This document shows, one piece after another, positions 1-4,864 of a DNA stretch of 10,655 nucleotides (its first letter is position 1; every line of letters starts with the position of its first letter). Made by a program: the position numbers and the translations under genes. The DNA lies in contig PETS01000024.1 of NCBI GenBank assembly GCA_002781265.1, positions 1-10,655 on the forward strand. Reading direction: 5' to 3'. The notes under the pieces were generated by a model. The model was not told the DNA's origin. It did not search any database and saw nothing but the letters and a program-made list of their open reading frames with translations. Source of the DNA: Candidatus Falkowbacteria bacterium CG02_land_8_20_14_3_00_36_14. Its GTDB lineage: Bacteria > Patescibacteriota > Patescibacteriia > Patescibacteriales > UM-FILTER-36-11.

Positions 1-1068
1 ATGCGGCCAAACCTTCATTGAGTAGGGAAAATTTGTAACGGTTATGTCAAATTTCTTTAAAGTGCCGAAATCATCTAAAAATTGCGGGTTGCTTAAGGTA
101 TCGCCGCGCCTGATATCGGTAGCATCCAAACCATGCAAAAACATATTTATTTTAGCGATGGCAAAAGTTCCTAAATTAATTTCTTGGCCGTAAAAATAAA
201 GCGTTCTGGCTACATTCTCGCCCGCTTTATCTTTTAAATAATTATAGGCTTCAAGCAAAAAACCGCACGAACCGGCAAAAGGATCGCAGATATGATCTTT
301 CTCGTGGGGTTTTAAAATATTAATGATTACTCGCTCAACTTCTCTCGGCGTGTAAAATTCTCCGCCCTTTTTGCCGGCATCCGCGGCAAACTGTTTAATC
401 AAATATTCATAAGCGTCGCCGAGCAAGTCGGAGCTTATATAATTACTGCCGAAATTATATTGCGAAAAATGATTGATTAATTTTTGTAAAACATCATTAG
501 GGAATTTGTCTTTATTGGCAAAATCCAAATCATCAAAAATTTTATCAAGTTTAGGGCTATTGGCGTTAGTAAGTTTGTCAAAAATTTCATTTAACTTTTT
601 ACCAATATTTTCGGCTTGCTCTTGAATTATCGGCCAACGGCAATCCTTTGGCACTTGGAAGCGATGATTATAATCCACAACGGCTAAAGCTTTATCGTTA
701 TATTCTTCCATTACTTTTTTATACTCCTCGTCCCAAACATCGCTGATTCTTTTATAAAACAATAATCCGAAAATATATTTTTTATAATCCGAGCTGTCAA
801 TTTGGCTACGCAATATATCCGCGCTTTTCCATAAAAATTTTTCCAGTTGAGGCAGGGTTAACCTACTGCCCATTTTATTTGCAATTGCTTCGATATCTTC
901 GGGTCTGTATTTACGATCTTTGCGCTTACCAACTCGTAAAGGTACCAATATTCCTTCTTTTTCCCAATTCCTAAGAGTATCTTGATGAACTCCAAATATT
1001 TCAGAAACTTGGCTAATTGATAGTAATTTTAGCTCATTTTTATCATTTTTAATAATTTTCTTTGACAT
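1..1068 (-). CDS. hsdM: Type I restriction-modification DNA methylase subunit (HsdM) with N-terminal HTH; 3' end outside window
   Basis: The protein would transfer a methyl group from SAM to adenine N6 in the recognition site of a type I R-M complex, together with HsdS. The frame is open from ATG at 1068 to the window edge: 356 codons, C-terminus missing. Residues about 17-60 form a MerR/excisionase-like helix-turn-helix (SISQVSEIFGVHQDTLRNWE, then a KRKDRKYRPEDIEAI wing). Residues about 70-200 match the HsdM N-terminal helical domain (LEKFLWKSADILRSQIDSSD, YIFGLLFYKRISD). The catalytic domain follows: GEFYTPREV at 236-244, SAM motif DPFAGSCGF at 262-270, GQEIN at 294-298, RRGDTL at 320-325, and motif IV TNFPYS at 345-350. 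Motif IV is usually NPPF/Y; here the middle proline is Phe, a variant I believe occurs in the family. The HTH is not part of ordinary HsdM. No Shine-Dalgarno precedes the ATG. The hsdS and hsdR genes, if present, lie to the left. Confidence 0.9.
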   Translation of the reverse strand, partial: MSKKIIKNDKNELKLLSISQVSEIFGVHQDTLRNWEKEGILVPLRVGKRKDRKYRPEDIEAIANKMGSRLTLPQLEKFLWKSADILRSQIDSSDYKKYIFGLLFYKRISDVWDEEYKKVMEEYNDKALAVVDYNHRFQVPKDCRWPIIQEQAENIGKKLNEIFDKLTNANSPKLDKIFDDLDFANKDKFPNDVLQKLINHFSQYNFGSNYISSDLLGDAYEYLIKQFAADAGKKGGEFYTPREVERVIINILKPHEKDHICDPFAGSCGFLLEAYNYLKDKAGENVARTLYFYGQEINLGTFAIAKINMFLHGLDATDIRRGDTLSNPQFLDDFGTLKKFDITVTNFPYSMKVWPH

Positions 1069-1091
1069 ATGTATTCATAGGTTATATTTTT

Positions 1092-1119
1092 AGTATATTC
1101 TTGTCTCCTATTTTGTCAA
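1092..1119 (-). promoter_or_regulatory. Sigma70-type promoter of hsdM
   Basis: On the minus strand TTGACA (1119-1114) and TATACT (1097-1092) are separated by 16 bp. This is a perfect -35 and a near-perfect -10. The expected transcript start near 1085 leaves a leader of about 17 nt before the ATG at 1068, with no ribosome binding site in it. Because the encoded protein has its own HTH, this promoter is a natural target for autoregulation, but that is inference. Confidence 0.75.
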
Positions 1120-1213
1120 GCATTCTAATTCCTAAAAAGAGGAAAATCGTTTTTTTACTTAAGCTCGGTCTATATTAAACAATCTCTCCTAACAGAAACC
1201 GATCTTAATAGAA

Positions 1214-1247
1214 AAGCGACCGGCCCCTTAGTAGGGGTCGGTCGCTT
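1214..1247. terminator. Strong GC-rich hairpin terminator, probably bidirectional
   Basis: A 14-bp stem (AAGCGACCGGCCCC paired with GGGGTCGGTCGCTT, one G-U pair) closes a 6-nt loop TTAGTA. On the minus strand it runs directly into TTTTCTATT; on the plus strand a T7 run follows after AAAAC. It lies between the tRNA region and the hsdM promoter, so on the minus strand it would stop read-through from the tRNA locus into hsdM. No gene is seen on the plus strand just upstream. Confidence 0.75.
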
Positions 1248-1281
1248 AAAACTTTTTTTATTCTGCTCCAAATATCGAATT

Positions 1282-1407
1282 CTCGCTAATCAGGTCGACC
1301 CACAATCCTCGTCTCAGTTCGAGTCCCATTAGGATGCTCGATTTTTTCAAAAATATGTTCTCGAAATTTGACTAACATTAAAGGCCTTCGGGTCGACCGA
1401 TAATGAG
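1282..1407. repeat. Inverted repeat around an unidentified ~126-bp non-coding segment
   Basis: The left arm CTCGCTAATCAGGTCGACCC (1282-1301) is the imperfect reverse complement of GGGTCGACCGATAATGAG (1390-1407). Inside, GTTCGAGTCCC at 1317-1327 looks like a tRNA T-loop on the plus strand, but no T-stem or acceptor stem can be formed around it. The segment could be a decayed element or a structured RNA; I do not recognise it. No ORF of note occurs in 1069-1600. Confidence 0.35.
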
Positions 1408-1414
1408 TTTTAGA

Positions 1415-1436
1415 TGCGGAGCGGACGGGACTCGAA
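1415..1436 (-). pseudogene. Detached 3' fragment of tRNA-Asp
   Basis: These 22 bases are identical to 1600-1621, the 3' end of the intact tRNA-Asp (T-loop TTCGAGT, 3' T-stem, 3' acceptor strand, discriminator G). Upstream on the minus strand the match breaks into an unrelated GC hairpin (GGGGCTTCCGCCCC, 1450-1437), so no tRNA can form. The fragment covers the portion that tyrosine integrases commonly duplicate as an att core, or it is the relic of a tandem tRNA copy. The 165 bp between it and the intact gene hold no ORF. Confidence 0.7.
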
Positions 1437-1563
1437 GGGGCGGAAGCCCCATCTCACCAATCGAATACGCATCTTAATTAAAAATATTTTTTACGTTCAA
1501 GCCATTGACGATTTATGTTTTAATATTTCTGCCAGAGCGGGTTCTCGCCCGTCACGTTCAGAC

Positions 1564-1600
1564 AAAATAAAATAAGGCCACAGGGGCCTTATTTTATTTT
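1564..1600 (-). terminator. Rho-independent terminator of tRNA-Asp
   Basis: A perfect 16-bp stem (AAAATAAAATAAGGCC with its complement) closes a 5-nt loop and ends in an A/T-rich arm that supplies the U-rich tail. It starts one base after the tRNA 3' end, so it is the expected terminator of the tRNA transcript. The arms are A/T-rich on both sides and could work in either direction. Confidence 0.8.
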
Positions 1601-1601
1601 G

Positions 1602-1675
1602 CGGAGCGGACGGGACTCGAACCCGCGACCTCTGCCGTGACAGGGCAGCGCTCTAACCAACTGAGCTACCGCTCC
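1602..1675 (-). tRNA. tRNA-Asp (anticodon GTC)
   Basis: A complete 74-nt cloverleaf reads on the minus strand. The acceptor GGAGCGG pairs with CCGCTCC, the D-arm is GCTC-AGTTGGTTA-GAGC, the anticodon arm is CTGCC-CTGTCAC-GGCAG with GTC at positions 34-36, and the T-arm is GCGGG-TTCGAGT-CCCGT. The discriminator is G, the identity base expected for tRNA-Asp. CCA is not encoded (GCAA follows), so a CCA-adding enzyme is needed. The first 23 bases are also the last codons of the overlapping GIY-YIG ORF. A partial 5' copy lies upstream and a partial 3' copy downstream. Confidence 0.97.
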
Positions 1676-1937
1676 ATTTTTGAATAATATTATTAATAAC
1701 TTTCTTTAAATATCTTCTCCCTACTGACGTTTTTAATTGCCCCTCTCTTATTCGCACATCTTTTTCAGTCGGATAAAATTCAACATATAATGGAATCCAA
1801 GGACCTTTGTATCTTGTAGAAATTACTAAATTATGATTGTGTTCTTTCAATCTCTTTTTAAAATTATTTGTACTGCCAATATAAGTCTGATTCTTATTTC
1901 TATTTAGTAAAATATAAACTATCCACATAATTAGCAT
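1653..1937 (-). CDS. Small GIY-YIG nuclease-domain protein whose stop codon lies inside tRNA-Asp
   Basis: This 94-residue protein is a single GIY-YIG domain. The motif pair is VYI (7-9) and YIG (19-21), followed by R29, EHN (32-34) and the metal-binding Glu in REGQLK (E65), so all usual catalytic positions look intact. Small stand-alone GIY-YIG proteins of this type (often 80-100 residues) usually begin MW.VYIL, so Met4 (ATG at 1928) may be the true start. The C-terminal WSGSSVG and the TAG stop are encoded by the first 23 nt of tRNA-Asp; without the tRNA the frame has no stop. The ORF begins directly after a duplicated tRNA 5' fragment. Biological activity is not shown: it may be a mobile-element nuclease or a housekeeping DNA-processing enzyme. 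There is no ribosome binding site. Confidence 0.85.
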   Translation of the reverse strand: MLIMWIVYILLNRNKNQTYIGSTNNFKKRLKEHNHNLVISTRYKGPWIPLYVEFYPTEKDVRIREGQLKTSVGRRYLKKVINNIIQKWSGSSVG

Positions 1938-1942
1938 TCTAA

Positions 1943-1982
1943 CCCGCCTCGCTGAAGCCGAGCTTCAGCTCGGCGAAGCGGG
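1943..1982. repeat. 40-bp GC-rich palindrome interrupting the tRNA 5' fragment
   Basis: The sequence starts CCCGCCTCGCTGAAGC and ends GCTCGGCGAAGCGGG, forming a long hairpin with an inner GAGCTT/AAGCTC-type core. It splits the upstream tRNA-Asp copy between GTTGG and TTAGA, that is, in the D-loop. Its outer arms (CGCCTCGCT ... CGAAGCGGG) recur in the elements at 6346-6373 and 10470-10497, so it belongs to a local palindromic repeat family. Confidence 0.7.
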
Positions 1983-2001
1983 CCAACTGAGCTACCGCTC
2001 C
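1983..2001 (-). pseudogene. Detached 5' fragment of tRNA-Asp
   Basis: GGAGCGGTAGCTCAGTTGG is identical to the first 19 nt of the intact tRNA-Asp at 1675-1657. After the 40-bp palindrome the match resumes for TTAGA (1942-1938), giving 24 duplicated tRNA bases in total. The GIY-YIG ORF starts immediately after. The fragment lacks anticodon and T-arms and cannot be a functional tRNA. Confidence 0.8.
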
Positions 2002-2004
2002 TTG

Positions 2005-2032
2005 ATAACAGTTAACTTTTAACGATTAACAA
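2005..2032 (-). promoter_or_regulatory. Possible original tRNA-Asp promoter
   Basis: On the minus strand TTGTTA (2032-2027) and TGTTAT (2010-2005) are 16 bp apart, placing a transcript start at about the first base of the tRNA 5' fragment. This would be the ancestral tRNA promoter, now separated from the intact tRNA by the palindrome and the GIY-YIG ORF; the transcript would carry both. The -10 matches only 4 of 6 consensus bases. Confidence 0.4.
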
Positions 2033-2053
2033 TTGACTTTTTATATATAAAAC

Positions 2054-2071
2054 AAAAAAAGCCAATTCGGC
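2054..2071 (-). terminator. Weak terminator after the RNA methyltransferase gene
   Basis: On the minus strand AGCC-GAATT-GGCT is followed directly by seven T. The stem is only 4 bp, but the T run and the position 25 bp past the stop codon fit a terminator. Confidence 0.5.
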
Positions 2072-2095
2072 TAATTCTTAAAAAATATTAACAGA

Positions 2096-2896
2096 TTATT
2101 TTATTTTAGTCAATCCGGCTCTCTGCCTTAAGGATTCAAAAATAATTATCGCCGCACTGGCAGAAACATTTAATGAATCTATCTTCCCTTTCATCGGTAT
2201 TCTTATTTTATCTTGAGCCGGCAAAAGCCACTCTTGGCTTAACCCTTTGTCTTCCGCCCCCATTACTATGGCTAATGGCCGGCTTAAATCAGCCACCGTA
2301 TATGCGTTTTGGGCGCGCGGAGTAGCGGCTAGGGAGATTATATTATTATCTTTCAGCCATGCCTTGGTCTCCTTAATAGACGCTAAAGCTATCTGGCTGG
2401 TGAAAACCGTCCCTTGGCTGGCTCTGATAACATTGGGGTTATAAATATCGGTTTTAGGATTATTTATTATTATTCCGTCTATGCCGGCCGCGTCCGCTGT
2501 GCGCAAAATCGCTCCCAAATTACCCGGCTTTTCTACTGACTCTAATATTATTAATAATGGATTCGGGCTTAATTTTATTTGCGGCAATTTAATTTCTTTT
2601 GGTTCGGCCAAAACTAAAAATCCATCCGGATTTTCCCGATAAGAAATCTTTTTAAAAACAGCCGGGGAGGTATCTAAAATTAAATTATTCTTTATTTCCG
2701 TTGGCAAACTTTTTTCTTTATTGGCGTTAAAACTGGCGCAATAAAAAATAGTTTTAACTTTTATGCCGGCTTTTAAGGCCAATAATAACTCCCGATGGCC
2801 TTCTATAATAATAAAATTTTGCTTTTTCCGTTCTTTGGCTTTTCGCAGTTTTATTATTTTTTTTATTTTTGGATTTTCCAAGCTATTGATTTCCAT
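2096..2896 (-). CDS. SpoU/TrmH-family RNA 2'-O-ribose methyltransferase (RlmB/TsnR-like)
   Basis: The enzyme would transfer methyl from SAM to a ribose 2'-OH in rRNA or tRNA. Residues 1-95 resemble the SpoU substrate-binding domain (L.NPKIK...KLR.AKER, FIIIEGHREL). Residues about 113-257 are the knotted SPOUT domain with all three motifs: motif 1 ESVEKPGNLGAILRTADAAG (119-138, N126 and R132), motif 2 NPNVIRASQGTVF (153-165), and motif 3 IVMGAEDKGLS (210-220) with IPMKGKIDSLNVSASAAI (233-250, N243). Its 266-residue length is normal for the family. The substrate (23S rRNA or tRNA) cannot be told from the sequence. A TATAAT ends 9 nt upstream of the ATG, so the mRNA may be almost leaderless; no Shine-Dalgarno is present. 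It is flanked by terminator-like hairpins and is probably monocistronic. Confidence 0.92.
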   Translation of the reverse strand: MEINSLENPKIKKIIKLRKAKERKKQNFIIIEGHRELLLALKAGIKVKTIFYCASFNANKEKSLPTEIKNNLILDTSPAVFKKISYRENPDGFLVLAEPKEIKLPQIKLSPNPLLIILESVEKPGNLGAILRTADAAGIDGIIINNPKTDIYNPNVIRASQGTVFTSQIALASIKETKAWLKDNNIISLAATPRAQNAYTVADLSRPLAIVMGAEDKGLSQEWLLPAQDKIRIPMKGKIDSLNVSASAAIIIFESLRQRAGLTKIK

Positions 2897-2905
2897 TTTG
2901 ATAAT

Positions 2906-2911
2906 ATTATA
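2906..2911 (-). promoter_or_regulatory. -10 element of the SpoU methyltransferase gene
   Basis: A perfect TATAAT on the minus strand ends 9 nt before the ATG at 2896, predicting a transcript that starts within a few bases of the start codon. No good -35 is visible. Confidence 0.4.
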
Positions 2912-2923
2912 CTTATTTTAAAA

Positions 2924-2955
2924 TATAAAAGACCCGATTGCTCGGGACTTTTATA
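2924..2955 (-). terminator. Hairpin terminator after the Ig-like protein gene
   Basis: TATAAAAG and CTTTTATA form an outer stem; CCCGA and TCGGG form an inner stem around the 4-nt loop TTGC, with one A/A mismatch between them. On the minus strand CTTTTATATTTT follows the GC core. It lies 46 bp past the stop of the Ig-like gene and just upstream of the methyltransferase gene. Confidence 0.65.
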
Positions 2956-3001
2956 TAAGAAGGGGTCCGTCTGGGCTGTATATTAATATAATTAAGGTAA
3001 T

Positions 3002-3706
3002 TTATTTGTTATCTTTATTTTTTTGTTCACTTTCTTTTTTTCTTTCTTTAATCAACTCTCTATTAACCCATAATATCCAGCCAATTACGGCTAATAAAAA
3101 TAAAGAAAAAATAATTAAATTAGGAGAAATCTTGCTTTGTTTCTGGCTACTTTCATCAACTAAACCGCTTGAGTTAGTAACTGAATTTTCCCCATTATTA
3201 TTATCAATTTGGCTGTTAATATCTATATCATTTTTATTATCATTTTCATCAGCTGTATTATTTGTATCTTCATTGACCGTGTTGTTGATTGCGGATTCTT
3301 TTTTAATTTCATTAGCATTTTTAATCGGTTCGGGCAATTTAATTTCAAAATTTATTACTTTAGACGGATTGCTTTTAACGCCCTCGCGGTTTTCAGCAAT
3401 TACCCAAATCCTATGCGCACCGCTTCTTAAATCTAAAAATGGAAAATAAAAAAAATTGGCTGTTCCCGATTCATTAGTTAAGTAATCTGTCTTGCCGTTG
3501 TAAATTCCATCTATATAAATATTTACCAAACTATCGCTTGCTGTCAATCCTTTAATCAACGGCCTGGCCTCGGTTAAAATTATGCCTAAAGATGGTTCAA
3601 TGATAGTAGGAGGATTGATTGATTGGGCGTCAATCTTGTTATTTATAAAAAAAACTCCGACTAAACAAAAAAATAAAACTAAAAATATTTTTCTATAATT
3701 TTTCAT
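3002..3706 (-). CDS. Membrane-anchored extracellular protein with one bacterial Ig-like domain
   Basis: This 234-residue exported protein has four parts. Residues 1-28 are a signal peptide (MKNYRK, then LVLFFCLVGVFFI, probable cleavage near IDAQ). Residues about 33-122 are an Ig-like beta sandwich (PTIIEPSLGIIL, PLIKGLTASDSLVNIYIDG, SGAHRIWVIAENREGVKS), the type that repeats in many bacterial surface proteins. Residues 125-192 are a low-complexity N/D/S/E linker. A transmembrane helix (195-214, LIIFSLFLLAVIGWILWV) and a basic tail anchor the C-terminus, so the Ig domain faces outward. AGGAGG stands 17 nt upstream of the ATG, too far for a standard Shine-Dalgarno, but no in-frame start lies closer. 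A good promoter precedes it. The function is unknown; adhesion or envelope organisation is a guess. Confidence 0.8.
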   Translation of the reverse strand: MKNYRKIFLVLFFCLVGVFFINNKIDAQSINPPTIIEPSLGIILTEARPLIKGLTASDSLVNIYIDGIYNGKTDYLTNESGTANFFYFPFLDLRSGAHRIWVIAENREGVKSNPSKVINFEIKLPEPIKNANEIKKESAINNTVNEDTNNTADENDNKNDIDINSQIDNNNGENSVTNSSGLVDESSQKQSKISPNLIIFSLFLLAVIGWILWVNRELIKERKKESEQKNKDNK

Positions 3707-3739
3707 ATATATAAATTCCCAATCCTCCTATGTCTCCCT

Positions 3740-3773
3740 ATATTAATTGTTTTAAATGATTGTTTCAAACAAT
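3740..3773 (-). promoter_or_regulatory. Promoter of the Ig-like gene with an overlapping palindrome
   Basis: TTGAAA (3768-3763) and TAATAT (3745-3740) are 17 bp apart on the minus strand. The -35 sits inside the perfect palindrome ATTGTTTGAAACAAT (3759-3773), a possible repressor site. A similar TTGTT..AACAA palindrome overlaps the -35 of the SAM methyltransferase gene. Confidence 0.55.
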
Positions 3774-3808
3774 ATATTATTTTTTAAAATTTGTCAAATA
3801 TTCCTAAT

Positions 3809-3868
3809 AGTTAGGACAAAGGGGTGTGCGACAGGTTATAAACCCATATCATCCCTTTTGTCCCAACT
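3809..3868. repeat. Imperfect inverted repeat of about 60 bp
   Basis: AGTTAGGACAAAGGGGTG (3809-3826) faces CATCCCTTTTGTCCCAACT (3850-3868), its near reverse complement, around a 23-base loop containing GGTTATAAACC. This is the only notable structure in the 305-bp gene-free stretch 3707-4011 apart from the promoter and the terminator. It may be a small palindromic element; no protein is encoded. Confidence 0.5.
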
Positions 3869-3876
3869 TAGAAAAT

Positions 3877-3898
3877 AAAAAAGCTATTTTTTAATAGC
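3877..3898 (-). terminator. Rho-independent terminator downstream of the UPF0102 gene
   Basis: On the minus strand GCTATT-AAAA-AATAGC is followed by six T, then ATTTTC. It is 113 bp past the stop at 4012, and no other minus-strand gene lies between, so it probably ends the UPF0102 transcript. Confidence 0.6.
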
Positions 3899-4011
3899 AT
3901 TATTACTTTATCTTATGCGAATCAACGGCGTCAAGTTTACAACTGGTTGATAAATTGGGGGCAAGTTAATATATTAATATAATAAATTATGCATAACTAT
4001 CAAGCTAATAA

Positions 4012-4371
4012 TCAAACAATATCTTTATAATGCTTGATATTAGCTATTTTTTTAGATTTATTAATATCCACAGAAATTAAGTCTATCCTAATATCTGAAT
4101 AATTTATATTATTATATTGTAAATATAGCTCCGTAGCCCTTCTTATATTATTGATTTTTCTAGCCGTAGCCGCCTCATCCGCTTCTCCGTATATTAATGA
4201 TGTTCTGGTTTTAACTTCCACAAAAACTAAATCTTTTTTATCCATCGCGATGATGTCAATTTCCTTATGGCCGGTATTTTTATTTTTGGCAATTATCCTA
4301 TATCCCTTTCTTAATAAATAGCGTTTAGCCAATTCTTCGCCAAATTGCCCGATCTTTTGATTATAATTCAT
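4012..4371 (-). CDS. UPF0102/YraN-family protein (PD-(D/E)XK nuclease-like fold)
   Basis: At 119 residues this is the usual length for the family. The features are GQFGEELAKRYLLRKGYRII (8-27), then KEIDIIAMDKKDLVFVEVKTR (36-56), which carries the E/D..ExK arrangement of restriction-endonuclease-like folds (E37, D39, E52, K54), then YGEADEAATARKINNI (61-76). The family is widespread in bacteria and often sits next to rnhB, as it roughly does here with two genes between. A nuclease or Holliday-junction role is suggested by the fold, but the biochemical function is not settled. A terminator-like hairpin ends 6 bp before the ATG, so its own promoter is unclear; no Shine-Dalgarno is seen. Confidence 0.88.
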   Translation of the reverse strand: MNYNQKIGQFGEELAKRYLLRKGYRIIAKNKNTGHKEIDIIAMDKKDLVFVEVKTRTSLIYGEADEAATARKINNIRRATELYLQYNNINYSDIRIDLISVDINKSKKIANIKHYKDIV

Positions 4372-4376
4372 AAAAC

Positions 4377-4399
4377 AAAAAGGGGCGCTAACACCCCTT
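4377..4399 (-). terminator. Hairpin terminator between the membrane-protein gene and UPF0102
   Basis: AAGGGG and CCCCTT (6 bp) enclose an 8-nt loop; on the minus strand the stem is followed by TTTTTGTTTT. It lies 31 bp past the stop of the membrane-protein gene and directly in front of the UPF0102 start codon, so it either separates the two genes or acts as a leader hairpin for UPF0102. Confidence 0.6.
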
Positions 4400-4429
4400 A
4401 TTAAAAAATAACGAGGACTATCGCTTATT

Positions 4430-4819
4430 TTAAGGTATATATTTATTATATTCTTTTTCCTTAACCAGCTGCTCTCTTAATTTTGGTATTTCTTTTAATT
4501 TTTTTATAATAAACACCAGCCATATTATCATTTCTATCCCCCAAACCAAAAACCAAAAACGGGCGGAAAAAAATGAAATTCTTTCGTGATTAAAAAATAA
4601 TAAAATTAAGCTGATAATTGCATTAGCCAAGCAAAAGGCGTTTAAATTTTTCCAAAAACGGCTATATAAATTTTTTTTATTCCTTTTATTTATTATTAAA
4701 ACTAATAAATAAGCAATAAATATTAATATAACAAAAACGATTAAAGTATTTTTATAGATTGGCAATAAAGAAACCGGCCGCAAATTAAACCAAAATTTTA
4801 ATGATAATAAATTGCTCAT
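4430..4819 (-). CDS. Small three-helix integral membrane protein of unknown function
   Basis: I do not recognise this 129-residue protein as a named family. It has three hydrophobic segments at about 24-44 (LIVFVILIFIAYLLVLII), 61-76 (AFCLANAIISLILLFF) and 84-105 (FWFLVWGIEMIIWLVFII), separated by basic loops (NKRNKKN; NHER). A charged, probably helical C-terminal tail follows (KKLKEIPKLREQLVKEKE). The many Lys/Arg after TM1 and TM3 suggest those loops are cytoplasmic. It lies 45 bp downstream of the SAM methyltransferase gene, with a palindrome in between, and could share its transcript. A TATAAT overlaps the methyltransferase stop codon and may give it a separate promoter. Confidence 0.75.
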   Translation of the reverse strand: MSNLLSLKFWFNLRPVSLLPIYKNTLIVFVILIFIAYLLVLIINKRNKKNLYSRFWKNLNAFCLANAIISLILLFFNHERISFFSARFWFLVWGIEMIIWLVFIIKKLKEIPKLREQLVKEKEYNKYIP

Positions 4820-4839
4820 ATTTTTTATGGTACACCCCG

Positions 4840-4855
4840 TAGAAAAATTTTTCTA
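4840..4855. repeat. Perfect 16-bp AT-rich palindrome upstream of the membrane-protein gene
   Basis: TAGAAAAATTTTTCTA is extended by CC/GG and one G-T pair on the outside. It lies between the SAM methyltransferase stop (4865) and the membrane-protein start (4819), just downstream of a TATAAT at 4869-4864 on the minus strand. It could be an operator or a 5' leader hairpin; it lacks the GC stem and T run of a terminator. Confidence 0.5.
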
Positions 4856-4864
4856 TGGAGTAAA

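Noticed and set aside
1261..1345. A possible second tRNA on the plus strand around GTTCGAGTCCC
   Set aside because: No T-stem pairing, no acceptor stem and no anticodon arm can be drawn.
3908..3970. Short minus-strand open stretch encoding LPPIYQPVVNLTPLIRIR
   Set aside because: Only 18 codons from a TTG with a stop just before it and no similarity I can name; treated as chance.
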